64,000 bases of DNA from Cymodocea nodosa (Eukaryota; Streptophyta; Magnoliopsida; Alismatales; Cymodoceaceae). Below the pieces are notes generated by a model. The model had not been told where the DNA came from and did not search any database. It worked only from the letters and a program-made list of their open reading frames with translations. Of the stretch, positions 1 to 10,944 are shown piece after piece. The stretch covers positions 27,163,501-27,227,500 of the forward strand of contig CM072335.1 of the NCBI GenBank assembly GCA_036874045.1, written 5' to 3'. The position numbers were made by a program, and so were the translations under genes. Numbering within the stretch: position 1 is the first letter of the stretch; the number at the start of each line of letters is the position of its first letter.

Positions 1-3000
1 TAATCCACAGAAAGTATTGATAATACTGTGTTAGCTGTTATAAGAGGAGGTTCTTTGAGAGGATCCACCGTACTGACAAATATATCAACAGGAGCTAATT
101 GTGAAGGCTCTCCACCCCTGTCATATCTGCCAAAATAATGTTCGGCCTGATAAATTAAAAAAATTTCCTAAGAGGCAATAAGGAATTTTGGAACAGAGAA
201 AGTTATTAATTTATTATAATTCAACAAACCTTAGTGCAAGCCTGTCTAGATATGTTTCACGATTAATAGGCATCCATTTTGGAAACTGATCCAAAAGCCA
301 AGACAAAGCAAACCAGATTTCACATATTACTGATGTCAACCACAGTGGATAAGCATCACTCACAGGATGTGTAACACGATATTGAAAGAAAAAGCCCAAT
401 ATAATGAGTCGAAGTATAATAACCGCTCTGTATATGTTAAGCTGGTTTGGAGAAATAGGTACAACCCGATTTAAAGGTTGACGTGCATCATCAATGCTGA
501 AGAAGATAAAAATTTTGTCAACAAATTTTAACAGTAAACAGGAACTAGAAAACATTGTAGGAAATGAAAGCATGAGTTGCAGGATGTGAAAATTGCAATA
601 AAAAAGCATACATCTCAAGTTTGTAATTTTGGCCAGCACATATTAATACAAATGTTATAGGGATGCAGAGAACTTTGATTAGATACAAACAAGAAAAAAA
701 TTATCTATTATCTGAATGAATTCATTTAGGAAATCTACGATTTTAATCCCATGCACGAGAAGGCATTGCGATTTTGAGTGGTATGGAAAAACATTAAAAA
801 ATTAAGAATTCATACCATGAATTGTTCAACATTCTCTTACTACTATCTCACCTAGGAAACAAGAGGACATGATATGTGATCAAGAATTTTAGGACAAATA
901 TATATAATTAAAAATAATTATTAAATTGATTTGTACTTGAAATACTTGTGTTGAAGGAAAAAAAATGAACTAAAAAAGATTAAAAAAAAATGTTTCGAGA
1001 ATGGCAAAAAAATTTGGGTGTGTCACCGCTACACGATCCTCTTTGCCACTCTCTGCCGGGCTGCCATTTTACAGGTTTCCAAAGGCTTCACACATCATCT
1101 TCTCCCCCCATGATCATGCAGCCCACATTCTCCTCTCTAAAAGCTTCATGCGTCACTGCAAACCCATGATGTGCACATTCCCACAATTTTCATAGGCTCA
1201 TTTGTTCACTCCTTGTTTGCTATGGTGCTTGGGCAAATTTTATAAAAGGGGATCCAGTGAACACAAAAAAACCCCCTGGCAAGAAGATCTCATCTATCGG
1301 AGATCAGAGAAAACTCAACATCCATATCCACAGCAACAATGACCTTCCGCCATGCACTTCAACCAATTGCAACAAAAAAAAAGGTAGGTTCTAACCAATT
1401 TTTAAAAAAAACCATCATCACACACTCCTGAAAGGGATTAATCTACAGTAGCTACTATTTAAAGAGAAAAGGAAATGTCATTGCACTTTCCCTTGGAAGG
1501 GAGCGGACAGTGACAATGAAAATTGAAGACTCACTGTAACACTCCCCCCTTTTAAAAAGGTTTGGACTATGGCAATTGTTAAAAAAAAAGTTGACTACTA
1601 CACTCCCCTCAAGATGAAGAAGATGATTGAATGAACATCGGAGGAGATGAATAGCTAAAAAAGATGACAGTAAAGAAGAAAAAATAATAAAAAAATGGGA
1701 GAAAGAAAATTTATAAAAATAAATATAAGGTTAAATATTTTGGATATAAAGTATGAGTGTCAAAAATGAAAGATAGAATATTTTATATCTGAAATATAAT
1801 TAAACATGAACATCTAAAGGTAAATACTCAAAATAATATATATATATATATAATATAGAAAAGCAAAATATTCTAGATATCAAAATTTTAGACATCTAAA
1901 ACATAAGTAAATATTTTAGATGGAAATACGGATGAAATTAAAGTATTTCATATACAAAAACAAATCTAATCTAAATGAAGTTAAAATATTTCAAATATAA
2001 ATATTCACACAAAAAAGGGAAGAATATAACTATCTAGCATAAAGAGCAAAACCTCTTTAAATATAAGAGATAAATATGTAAAAGGAGAGGATCAATGCAA
2101 AAATGGGAATCTGCAAATAAAATCAAAATAGACTTTCTAGGCATAACAGCTTCATAGAGGTAAAACATAATACCTAAAATAAATAATATTTAAAATTAAA
2201 AGAAATAAAAGAAGGGACAAAAGAAATTTTAAAAAAAGAAGCACAAAAGCAATTACATTGATACTTAATCCATCGATCAGGCTGATGAAGTTACCATCAT
2301 TTAAAAAGAAATAAAATAAAAGGAGAGGATCAATGCAATTGGACTTTTCACAGGCAGCTTGAAATTCCAAAGAAATAATGATAATAAAATATAATAAACA
2401 TAACATTTTAAAATATAAAATAAAATAAGATATAAATGACTATACTGAAATCAATTATTTTAGATGTAAAAATATAATATCTAAAATAAGAGGAAAAAGT
2501 TAATTAAACATTTTGTACACGGACATCTAAAATGAAATAAAGATATTTTAGATACAAAATATAAATATCTAAAATAAAACTAATATATATATATGATAAC
2601 ATATTTTGGACATCAAATATAAATGTATAAGGTGAAGATAAAATATTTTAGGTATAGAATATAAATACATAAAATAAATGTAAATGTTTTAGGTATAAAA
2701 GAAATAAATATCTACAAGTAAAAATTAAAATGTTTTAGATAAGAAATATGAATATCTGAAATGAAATAAAAATATTTCGCATATGGAATGTGAATACCTA
2801 AAATGAAAATTACAATGCTTTAGACATAAAATATAAATATCTAAAATGAAATTAAGATACTTTAGATATAAAATATAAGTATCTAAAAAAAGTCAAAATA
2901 GATTTTTAGACATAATATACAAATTTCTAAGATAGAATCTTAAAATATTTTAGGTGCAAAATATAATAGCTGAAATAAAAGTTAAGGCATTTTTTATATG

Positions 3001-6000
3001 AAATATAAATATCTAGGATAAGGGGGAAAATCAAACATTTTAGATATACAATAAAATCTAAAACTAAAATCATGACATTTTGGATATCCACAAAAAAAAT
3101 TTAAATCAAGTATCTAAAATAAATTATGACACTTTGGATATCAAGTGCAAATAAATAAATAATTAATTAATTAAATTAAAATTTTAAAAAAAAAATTTGG
3201 CCATACCAAAGCCAAACTCCAGTTCAACTGAAAAGAAAAAAAGGAAAAGAAATTTGACCATACCAAAGCCAAGTTTCAATCCGACTGAAAGAATAAAATT
3301 TAGCCATACTGAAGCTAAGCTTTAGTCCAACCAAAAGGAAAAAAAAACATAACTTCGATTGTATCAAAGTCAAGCTTTAGTCAACTGAAAGAAAAAAAAC
3401 AAAACTTCAAGTCGTACCAAAGCCAAACTTTGGTCCAACCAAAAGAAAAAAAAAGGCAAAAAAAATCTTCAATTGTAGCCAAGCTTCAGTCTAACCAAAG
3501 AATAAAAGACAATAAATAAAAAAGAAGGTAAAAAAAGGGTAATAAATGTACATGAAAAAAAAAGACGAAATGTCTTAGGATAAAAAAAGTCCAAATCCAT
3601 GGAGATGAAATTAAATCTTTTAGATATGAAAATTTATAATACATTTAAAAAAATAAAATTAATTAAAATATGTGACATATGCATCTAACGCAACTAAAAA
3701 ATATTTTTAGATGGGAAAATATAACATCTAAAGTAAAAATTAACATATTTTATATACAAAATAAAAATATTTAAAATTAAATATCAAAGTTAGATATAAT
3801 ATATAAATATCTAAAGTAAAATACTTTGGATGTGACATAAATATCTAAAGCAAAAAAAATTATTATTAAAGTAAAATTAAATGTTTTAGATATGAAATAT
3901 AAATATTTAAAAGAAAATTATAATATTAAAAAAAAAGAGAAAAAAAACAACAAACAAAAGAAAAAAACAAATATACAAAATGTAAAACACATTTATGTAT
4001 ATGTGTGTGTATATATATAAATATATATATATATTTCAATCTGGCCAAAATAAAGTTTGACCTAACCATATTTCAACAAAAAAAAATATGTATATATATA
4101 AATAATGGATATATATGAAATATAAAATATTTGAGAGCATGAAACCTACATATCTAGAATTCAAAAAAATTTAATTAAATATTTCAAATATAAAACACGA
4201 ACATTCAACAAATGGTTTAATTAAAATACGTTAAATACTAAATATAAATACCTAAATGAAATCAATGTATCTTAGCCATCAGCAAAAATATCTAAGGTGG
4301 AGTTATAATATTTTAGATAAAAGAAGGGATATCTAAAATGTAAAGCAAGACACTTTAGATATAACATAGACATCAAAAAAAATATAGAAAATATGGATAT
4401 GAAATATAAATGTTCAAGATAAAATCATAATACTTGGGAATTAAAATATAAATGTCCAAACTAAAAAAAAAATTAAATGTTTTGGGTACAAATTATATTA
4501 CTCTCCAAAATGGTAAAATACTCCTAGATATGAGCTTAAATTGTCTTAAACATATACTTGGATATGAAATATATACAAATATCTAAATATTTAAAAATAT
4601 TAATTACTCCTAGATATGAGCTTAAATTGTGTTGAATATATATGTGCATATGGAATATATACAAATATGAAAAAAAATTAAATAAAATAAATAAATATAG
4701 ATTAAGTGCTCCTATATATGAACCTAAAGTATCTAATTTTTACTTGGATGCAGAAGTATATATTCAAGTAAAGCGCTCTTAGATATGAACTTAAATTATC
4801 TAATATATGAATATGTCAATATAAATAGTGACATATTAAAATGTTAAAATGCTCCCAAATAAGAACCTAAACTATCCATATATTATGTGTTTTGGTATTA
4901 AATGTAAAATATTGAAATTCTAATGGTACATTAATTACCAAGATCATTTTACACAAAAAAATTGCCACTAAATACTTAAAATATTAAATGCTTCTTGGTA
5001 AAAGTCTAAACCATTTGACATTTCCTCATAACGGCACAAGAAGTCTGACAACAGATTCAATATATTTTTTATCATTTTTCTTTATTGTAAGAATTACATT
5101 ATACAACATCAACTTATACTTTTGTTTGCAAATGATAATAAAATTTGAATTATCTAGATATATTTAGTATGTTTAATATTTTAAGTATAATGACATGATG
5201 CATATAAGACATCATTCTTGCAAGAAAGTGTAAAATACAGAATAAATCGTTAATCCTTGAGAAATCCCTTGACGCACATATATGAAATACAAATACCCCA
5301 AAATGCACAAAAACAATAAGATGCATTCATTTTGAGGAAAAAAAGAATCAAGAAAAACCCATGTTCAATAGCTTGTTACAAAATATATAATCTAACATAT
5401 ACAATACAACATACACAAATAGAAACTAATTAACAAGTGGCATGAACTACTAAACTCATTTGTTGTTTATACAAAGTGTAACTTATCACGAACAATTTGA
5501 AGCCAATTTACCTTTTCTTGAATGGTAGCTTAAGACTATTTTACAATTTAAGTCTTTGATGCAACAAGAGTAAGTGGACTCCAATATTGTTAACAAAATG
5601 CATATAACTGAACTCTCAAAAAGTTTAAGATCAAATAAACATTGAACTATTTGGTATTAATAACTTCTAGCTTCCTTTTAGCATTCCTACAAGGTAACAA
5701 ACATGTAAAAGAGTAAAATAGTAAGACATTAATGTGTTATAAGAAATCTCTAGCACATGAAATTGCATACATTTGAAGTTCCTCTCCATTTGAACCAGTT
5801 CCTTCTATATCCATTTTTCCATCTGAAAACTTTGTGGTCATTTGCATCATGTTTTTGTCCTGCTTGATCTTCCAGTCTTTAACCCTTTCCTTCCAATCAA
5901 CATTTCCAAGCCCATAAGAATTGAGATCTTTTGATGGATCCACGGTCCTTACAGGTACTACAAAAATCATGAGATACATAACATTCCATCAAATGTTGCA

Positions 6001-8295
6001 AGCTAATGAAAATTATATATTTTCTAGTATTTTAGAAAACAAAACCTGGCTTGCTGGGATCAATATAAGACAAGGAACGCTTTTCATTGGATCCTAGTGG
6101 TCCTGACGATGGACTTCTCATGTATTGACGGTCAGGGGTAGCATCAGGAATTTCCCCAGATAACTGGAAATTTCAAGTATTCATTAATATATAAAAATAA
6201 AAATTTGAAGATAATTACAAGGATTTTAGGGACTAGTATTTATATAAAAAAATTTAGGGACTATTTATTATATAAAGATACTTAGCTCCCTGTTCCATAA
6301 TTATTCTTAAGCAGAAGATGAGGAACACTCAGTTGCCCATACTTCTGCATAATCATCTCAGACAGGAGTAAAAATCTTTAAACCCGTTTAATTACTAAAA
6401 AAATAGAAAAAAAACTGAATATTCGAAAGCATTAGTAATATCAATCAATGACGGCAACTATTTCAAGATGCTCATGATGAGTACATGATATAAACAAAAG
6501 TGATAAAAAGGATTACCGATAGAAAAATTCAGATAATATAGCAACAAACTCAGATACCCATGTTTATTTCATGCTACAACATAGTCATGTAGAAGAGGCA
6601 TTGCAAGAAAGATATCACTATATATCATTTGTTTAAGTTTCTTTCCCATACCATTTGACCACTTGTGAGACGTGGGATGAGACCTTGAGAATCATGTCTA
6701 GAAGATGAAAAGTCATTGTCTGCACTGTGGTTCTGTATTTGCCATGGTCGAGCTCTCTGGTTGAACTCATTATCCAGATCGTCCACATCTTCTTCTTCTT
6801 CATCCCCCTCAACCCGAGGACTCCCTGGAATCACACAAAGGCCACTAGTGAGGTAATCTTGAGACAGACTTTATATATGAAGTATAAACCTAAAGCCAAA
6901 TGATGAGTAAACCTTTATGCCTCTTGTATCTAGTTTTGCACTGAGGGCAGGATTGATTCCCATCTTTCCTCTCATACTCATAACAAGGCCTGCAAACTGG
7001 AAAGCCACATTCATGGCAAGCAACAAACAAGTCACCAGCAGCAGTAAGACCAACAGTGTCATTACAAATCTGACATAGTTGACTGTCGACACTCTTGAGA
7101 GGTTTTGGCTGCATTTTGCATTGAAAGTTAGGAACACATTCAATGGAATTTTTACATGGAATATAGCAATGCAGAGAAGAAGAAGATGGAAAGCACATAA
7201 ATCGGAATAGTGAACGGTTGCAACAAGAGGACTATGATGAATCAGGGTGTAAGAATCAAATTGAACTTGTCTCAGATGCAGTCAGAATGTCCGTCAAATT
7301 GAACTATAATTGAACTAGAATCATATTAAAAACCAGCTTACAAGCAAGATAAAGATCTTCACAAAAAATCTATTAGAATTATTGAAAACAAGTACATTAA
7401 ATAAACATGCATACACAAACTTTATTCAAAATAAAATATACACAAACAACCAATTACAATGGTTTAGTTGGTCAGAGACATTCGTAGAAGGTTTGAACAC
7501 TGGAAAACATAAAAACCATTTCCATTATAAAAAAACATACGCAAACTTTATCGACGATTCTCAGTGTGGGACTATCGACATTAACAAACGTTCCAAATCC
7601 CAACATCTAGGGTCAATCAAACACTTAATCTCACTAAGAAATATAAAATTATTCGGTGTCTATATTAGATAGCCAAATGTCCCTAAAATTAATTCGCACA
7701 AGCGATCACAGATGGCATGGATTAAGTTCAATGTGACTACTCAACAATAATAAGGACAAGTTCCATGTTGTAAAACCCACATCAAGTAAGAAAGGGACAA
7801 AATCTGGACTTATACGATGATGAAACCCTCTAAGAAAAAGATACTTATAAGCTTGATATACGCAACAAGGAGAGTGTTGGAAAGTCCCACATAAGTAAGA
7901 AATGAACAGAACTTAGACTTGCATGATGATAAATCCCTCCACTCACGGTTATGAGTTTCACAAGAATACAAACTTCTTCTTCTCCACCCAAATCGATCTA
8001 CACCCGCTACCCAAATTGATCCACACCCACCACCCAATCCCACTGGCAAAGCACGAATCCATCCTCAAAGAGCACCAGAACTCTCCTAACCAATGCACAC
8101 AGGCTGGAACTCCAAATCCAAGAAAAAAGAGACCAATCTTTCATCTTCGACAAACACCACACACCGCAGGGAAAAATAAATAAGAAGAAGAAAAACAAAG
8201 AACTCGTTACTCACCCCGCCCTCCCCATCATGCCGGATCATCAAGAGCTCGTTCCGCTTGTACGAACCAGCAACCATCCCAGCATTGGCCTCCAT
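1..8295 (-). CDS. CESA1: Cellulose synthase catalytic subunit, CESA1-like (5' part, runs off left edge)
   Basis: Membrane glycosyltransferase that makes beta-1,4-glucan from UDP-glucose in the plasma-membrane rosette complex. Seven exons are visible on the minus strand: 8295-8215, 7108-6913, 6824-6652, 6163-6046, 5957-5771, 496-230 and 126-1 (open). All have GT-AG borders and compatible phases, giving about 382 of roughly 1,080 expected residues. The start [17 protein letters not shown] matches the CESA1/CESA3 N-terminus. Residues about 39-85 form the RING-type zinc finger (CQIC, CHEC, CRPC, CPQC). Then come the acidic [20 protein letters not shown] stretch, the variable region, and two membrane helices encoded by exon 6 (around [14 protein letters not shown] and [17 protein letters not shown]). 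Exon 7 enters the catalytic domain ([17 protein letters not shown]) before the first catalytic Asp pair. The [11 protein letters not shown] and [10 protein letters not shown] segments resemble CESA1 of rice, so a primary-wall subunit is inferred. Intron 5 (497-5770) is unusually long because of repeats. No frameshift is seen. Confidence 0.95.
1200..1620 (+). mobile_element. Possible LTR fragment or promoter-like patch in CESA intron 5
   Basis: The segment has a TATA-like TATAAAAGGGG at about 1240 followed by a CA-rich leader. It also holds two CACTCCCC stretches that resemble the 3' ends of plant LTRs. It lies antisense to CESA, at the edge of the repeat-filled part of intron 5. No coding region, primer-binding site or target duplication was found, so the assignment rests on composition only. 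Confidence 0.2.
1715..4460. repeat. Degenerate ~42-bp AT-rich minisatellite with internal dyad
   Basis: Many diverged copies of a unit of about 42 bp fill this part of CESA intron 5. Each unit has TTTTAGATAT on one side and its complement ATATCTAAAA on the other, separated by about 10 bases. Copies are clearest at about 2605-2900, where successive units start every 42-43 bp. Elsewhere spacing drifts through small indels. The block is interrupted by a second repeat family at 3186-3500. No open frame is credible here. Confidence 0.8.
3186..3500. repeat. Second tandem repeat (CCAAGCTT-rich, ~45-60 bp period)
   Basis: About six copies of a unit resembling CATACCAAAGCCAAGCTTT plus a short GTCCAACC(A/G)AA segment are separated by A-rich spacers. 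Copies begin near 3200, 3258, 3302, 3361, 3413 and 3473. The array is embedded inside the 42-bp dyad array in CESA intron 5. A related piece (CTGGCCAAAATAAAGTTTGACC) appears again near 4042. Confidence 0.7.
4517..5015. repeat. Third tandem repeat (CTCCTAGATATGAGCTTAAA unit)
   Basis: Copies of CTCCTAGATATGAGCTTAAA or close variants start at 4521, 4617, 4709, 4776, 4852 and, weakly, 4991. Spacing is about 70-140 bp. The array follows directly on the 42-bp dyad array in CESA intron 5. Confidence 0.65.
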
Positions 8296-10944
8296 TCCCC
8301 CTTACGCAGCAGTCTCAGTGACTGTGACAAAACTCCCAACTCTCAGACCGGGAGAGGGGAGGGGTGACTAGGCCAGCATCCCGGAAACGCAGGTGTCTTG
8401 GCCACCGCAACCGCAGATCCACCTCCGGATCGGGTACGAAGGGTCGCGGGACGGAAATTTTCAGATCTTCCGCCCTCCCACCGCCAATGCGACCGATCTC
8501 TCTGGTCTCTCTCCTCCTGCGCTTGGGAAGAGTAGACACTGGTGGAGGAAGAGCAGCACTGCCACCTGAGTAGCCAGTACAATATAAAGCCCGACAGCGC
8601 TTTTTTTAAATTAATCTCCTTTTCCAATTTTTTTCCCATGGACAAATGTCGTATTAATAATTGTTGTGGAGTGGATGGAAAAGCGCACGTGAACCGCCCT
8701 CGCTGGTTACAGGCTGGACCGTCAGATGCGTCGGTGTGGACTCATCACGACGGTTCGATCCCCGTCAAAGACAAAACCACGATTCGATTGGCCACCCCAA
8801 GGCGGTTGACGTAACAGCGAAAAAAAGAAAAATGCATATGATGATGTGAAAAAAGGGAAATTCTTTTATGATAAGGAAACATCACTTGTAAAATTTAAAA
8901 AATAGGTTAATTGATTTTGAAAAGAAAATAGATTTTTTTTTTTTTATGTTTTTGAAAAAGTTGATGATTTATTTAAAATTTTATTTTTTTTATTTACCAT
9001 TAAAATTCAATGATTTTTTAAAGAATATGTATTAGTAGTAATCACAAGGAATAAATTTTTTAATTATAAGCAAGTTAAAGTTAAGGGGAAAATATTTTTT
9101 TTTTAACAAAGCATGAATAGATTAATAAAACCTCGGTAATGTAACATTAAATGGGAGTTCAAAACAAGTTCAACGCATTAAAAAATAGCTAATTCTCGCC
9201 ACAGTGGTGGAGGTCGACTGTTCGAGAAAGCAGCTTTTTTATTAAACTCTTATCATTATATCTAAAATTTTGAAAGGAATTTTTTCTAAGTTGATCCAAA
9301 AGATGAAAAACTCTGTAAGAATAGGTGTAAAACAATGGATGATAGACCGAGAGTTAACTTATCCACTCGTCAAGTTTAGAAGATAATTTATCAATGACTT
9401 TAGTCTAATCTACGAAGGTACCTTACGAAGAATAAAACTAAGATAAGAGATTGAAATGTCAAAAGTTTAACAACTAAAGAGACTACAAAAATATTGTAGT
9501 TCACCTTCTTAAAGATTGAAAGCGATGATCTAATACAATTTATTTTAAGTTTAGATAAAAAGACTTTGAAACATATAGAGAATCTATTTAATACCGACAA
9601 TGTTATCACGTTGTCGACGTTTATAATAAAAAAATGTCGTAAATATTAAATTTTTTCATCATTGATCACATGTTAAACACCTTTGTAGATAATATCGATT
9701 TAACGTACAACTTCCTTTTACATGAGGTTATTATTTTAACAATATATTTCATTTACGACATTTTTTTAATTTTACGAGTGTTTTGTTTCGTATAGACGTG
9801 TAGGTCGATTAAGATATTCCCCCTCCGATGATGCAACATTTCGCAAACCGTATGGACGTTCATCTGTTTATTAATGTCTGTGTTCGTTTTAAACCATTCA
9901 ATGTGAGGTTGTTGTCACACAAGTCCTGATTATTCAAATTTCAATGCTATTATTAGTAAAGTTTGGCTTAACTGGATAAATCAATTGTTTAGACTGCTAA
10001 GTAATGATGATGCGAACAGAACACCCATCGTCCGATGGAATCTACAGGTAACGATGATATCAATAGACATGATTACACGTTGCTTCTAAGAAACGAATTT
10101 CGACGTATCATCATCGTTACATGCAATTCGGTAATAATTACGATAGATCATTAAAAAATTCAAGCGACGACCTTTTTTGTTTTCATTTATATAATATTAT
10201 GGTTAACCATGAATAATATAATTAGTTATTAAAAAACAGGAATTTTAAATTTAAGTTGAAAAATATCACAGTTCAATAAGACGTTCATGTTTAAAATTCA
10301 TCCTATAATTTTAATATACCAATTTAAAATTCACGAACGGTGAACGTGGTAATTAAAATAAATATTTATTTAAAATACAATCTTACAAAATTTAAATTAA
10401 TTTATTTAAGTTACAAGATAAACATTTGCAACATTTTTAAAATAAATAATATTTTTCAAAAATATAATATATAATAATTTTGTTATATATTTTTTAAAAA
10501 TTTCGTATAGGAATGTCAGAATTTTTTGTCGATTTATATTTCTACCAAATTTTTGAAAATTTTCCATGATATTAAAAAAAATACAAGATTTTCCTTCCTT
10601 TCGTTATACATGTCGCAAACAGGGCCATTTTCGTCAAGATATGACCTCGCGCACCAGAAGTGTGTACGAACAAAGTAAACAAGCGATAAACAAAGACGAA
10701 GAGGAGTGGTGAGCCCGACGTCGGACCCGTAGTTCCCCACCATCAGGTCACACGATCGCCATGTCAGCTGCCTTCCGGCTCGGTAGATCTTGGGCATTGT
10801 AGTCTTCGCCATCCACCAAAGCACCGAGCTGTCGTTCTCCTATTCCTCCTCCTCCGCAGCACACATCATCAACATCATTGCTCCCGCTTCTCTCCGTCGC
10901 TTGATCTGTTGCGTTTGGCCCGGCGTCACGGCTATTGCAGGGGG
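8296..10944. other. Intergenic: divergent CESA / polygalacturonase upstream region
   Basis: The two genes are divergently transcribed, so both promoters lie here. 8296-8820 is GC-rich and probably holds the CESA 5' UTR and promoter. 8870-10600 is AT-rich with no supportable gene. 10600-10944 rises in GC again and should contain the polygalacturonase promoter and leader. Open frames on the minus strand in the GC-rich ends look like composition artefacts. Confidence 0.6.

Noticed and set aside
2152-2406. 84-aa hydrophobic minus-strand frame within CESA intron 5
   Set aside because: It is made by AT-rich repeats, has no conserved motif and lies wholly in an intron.
8343-8645. Minus-strand 100-aa open frame upstream of CESA
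   Set aside because: It lies in the GC-rich presumed promoter and 5' UTR of CESA, overlaps other frames on both strands, and has no domain or conserved feature.
9000-10500. Possible hairpin or MITE signals in the CESA-polygalacturonase spacer
   Set aside because: Only short AT-rich complementarities were seen, with no defined terminal inverted repeats or target duplication.
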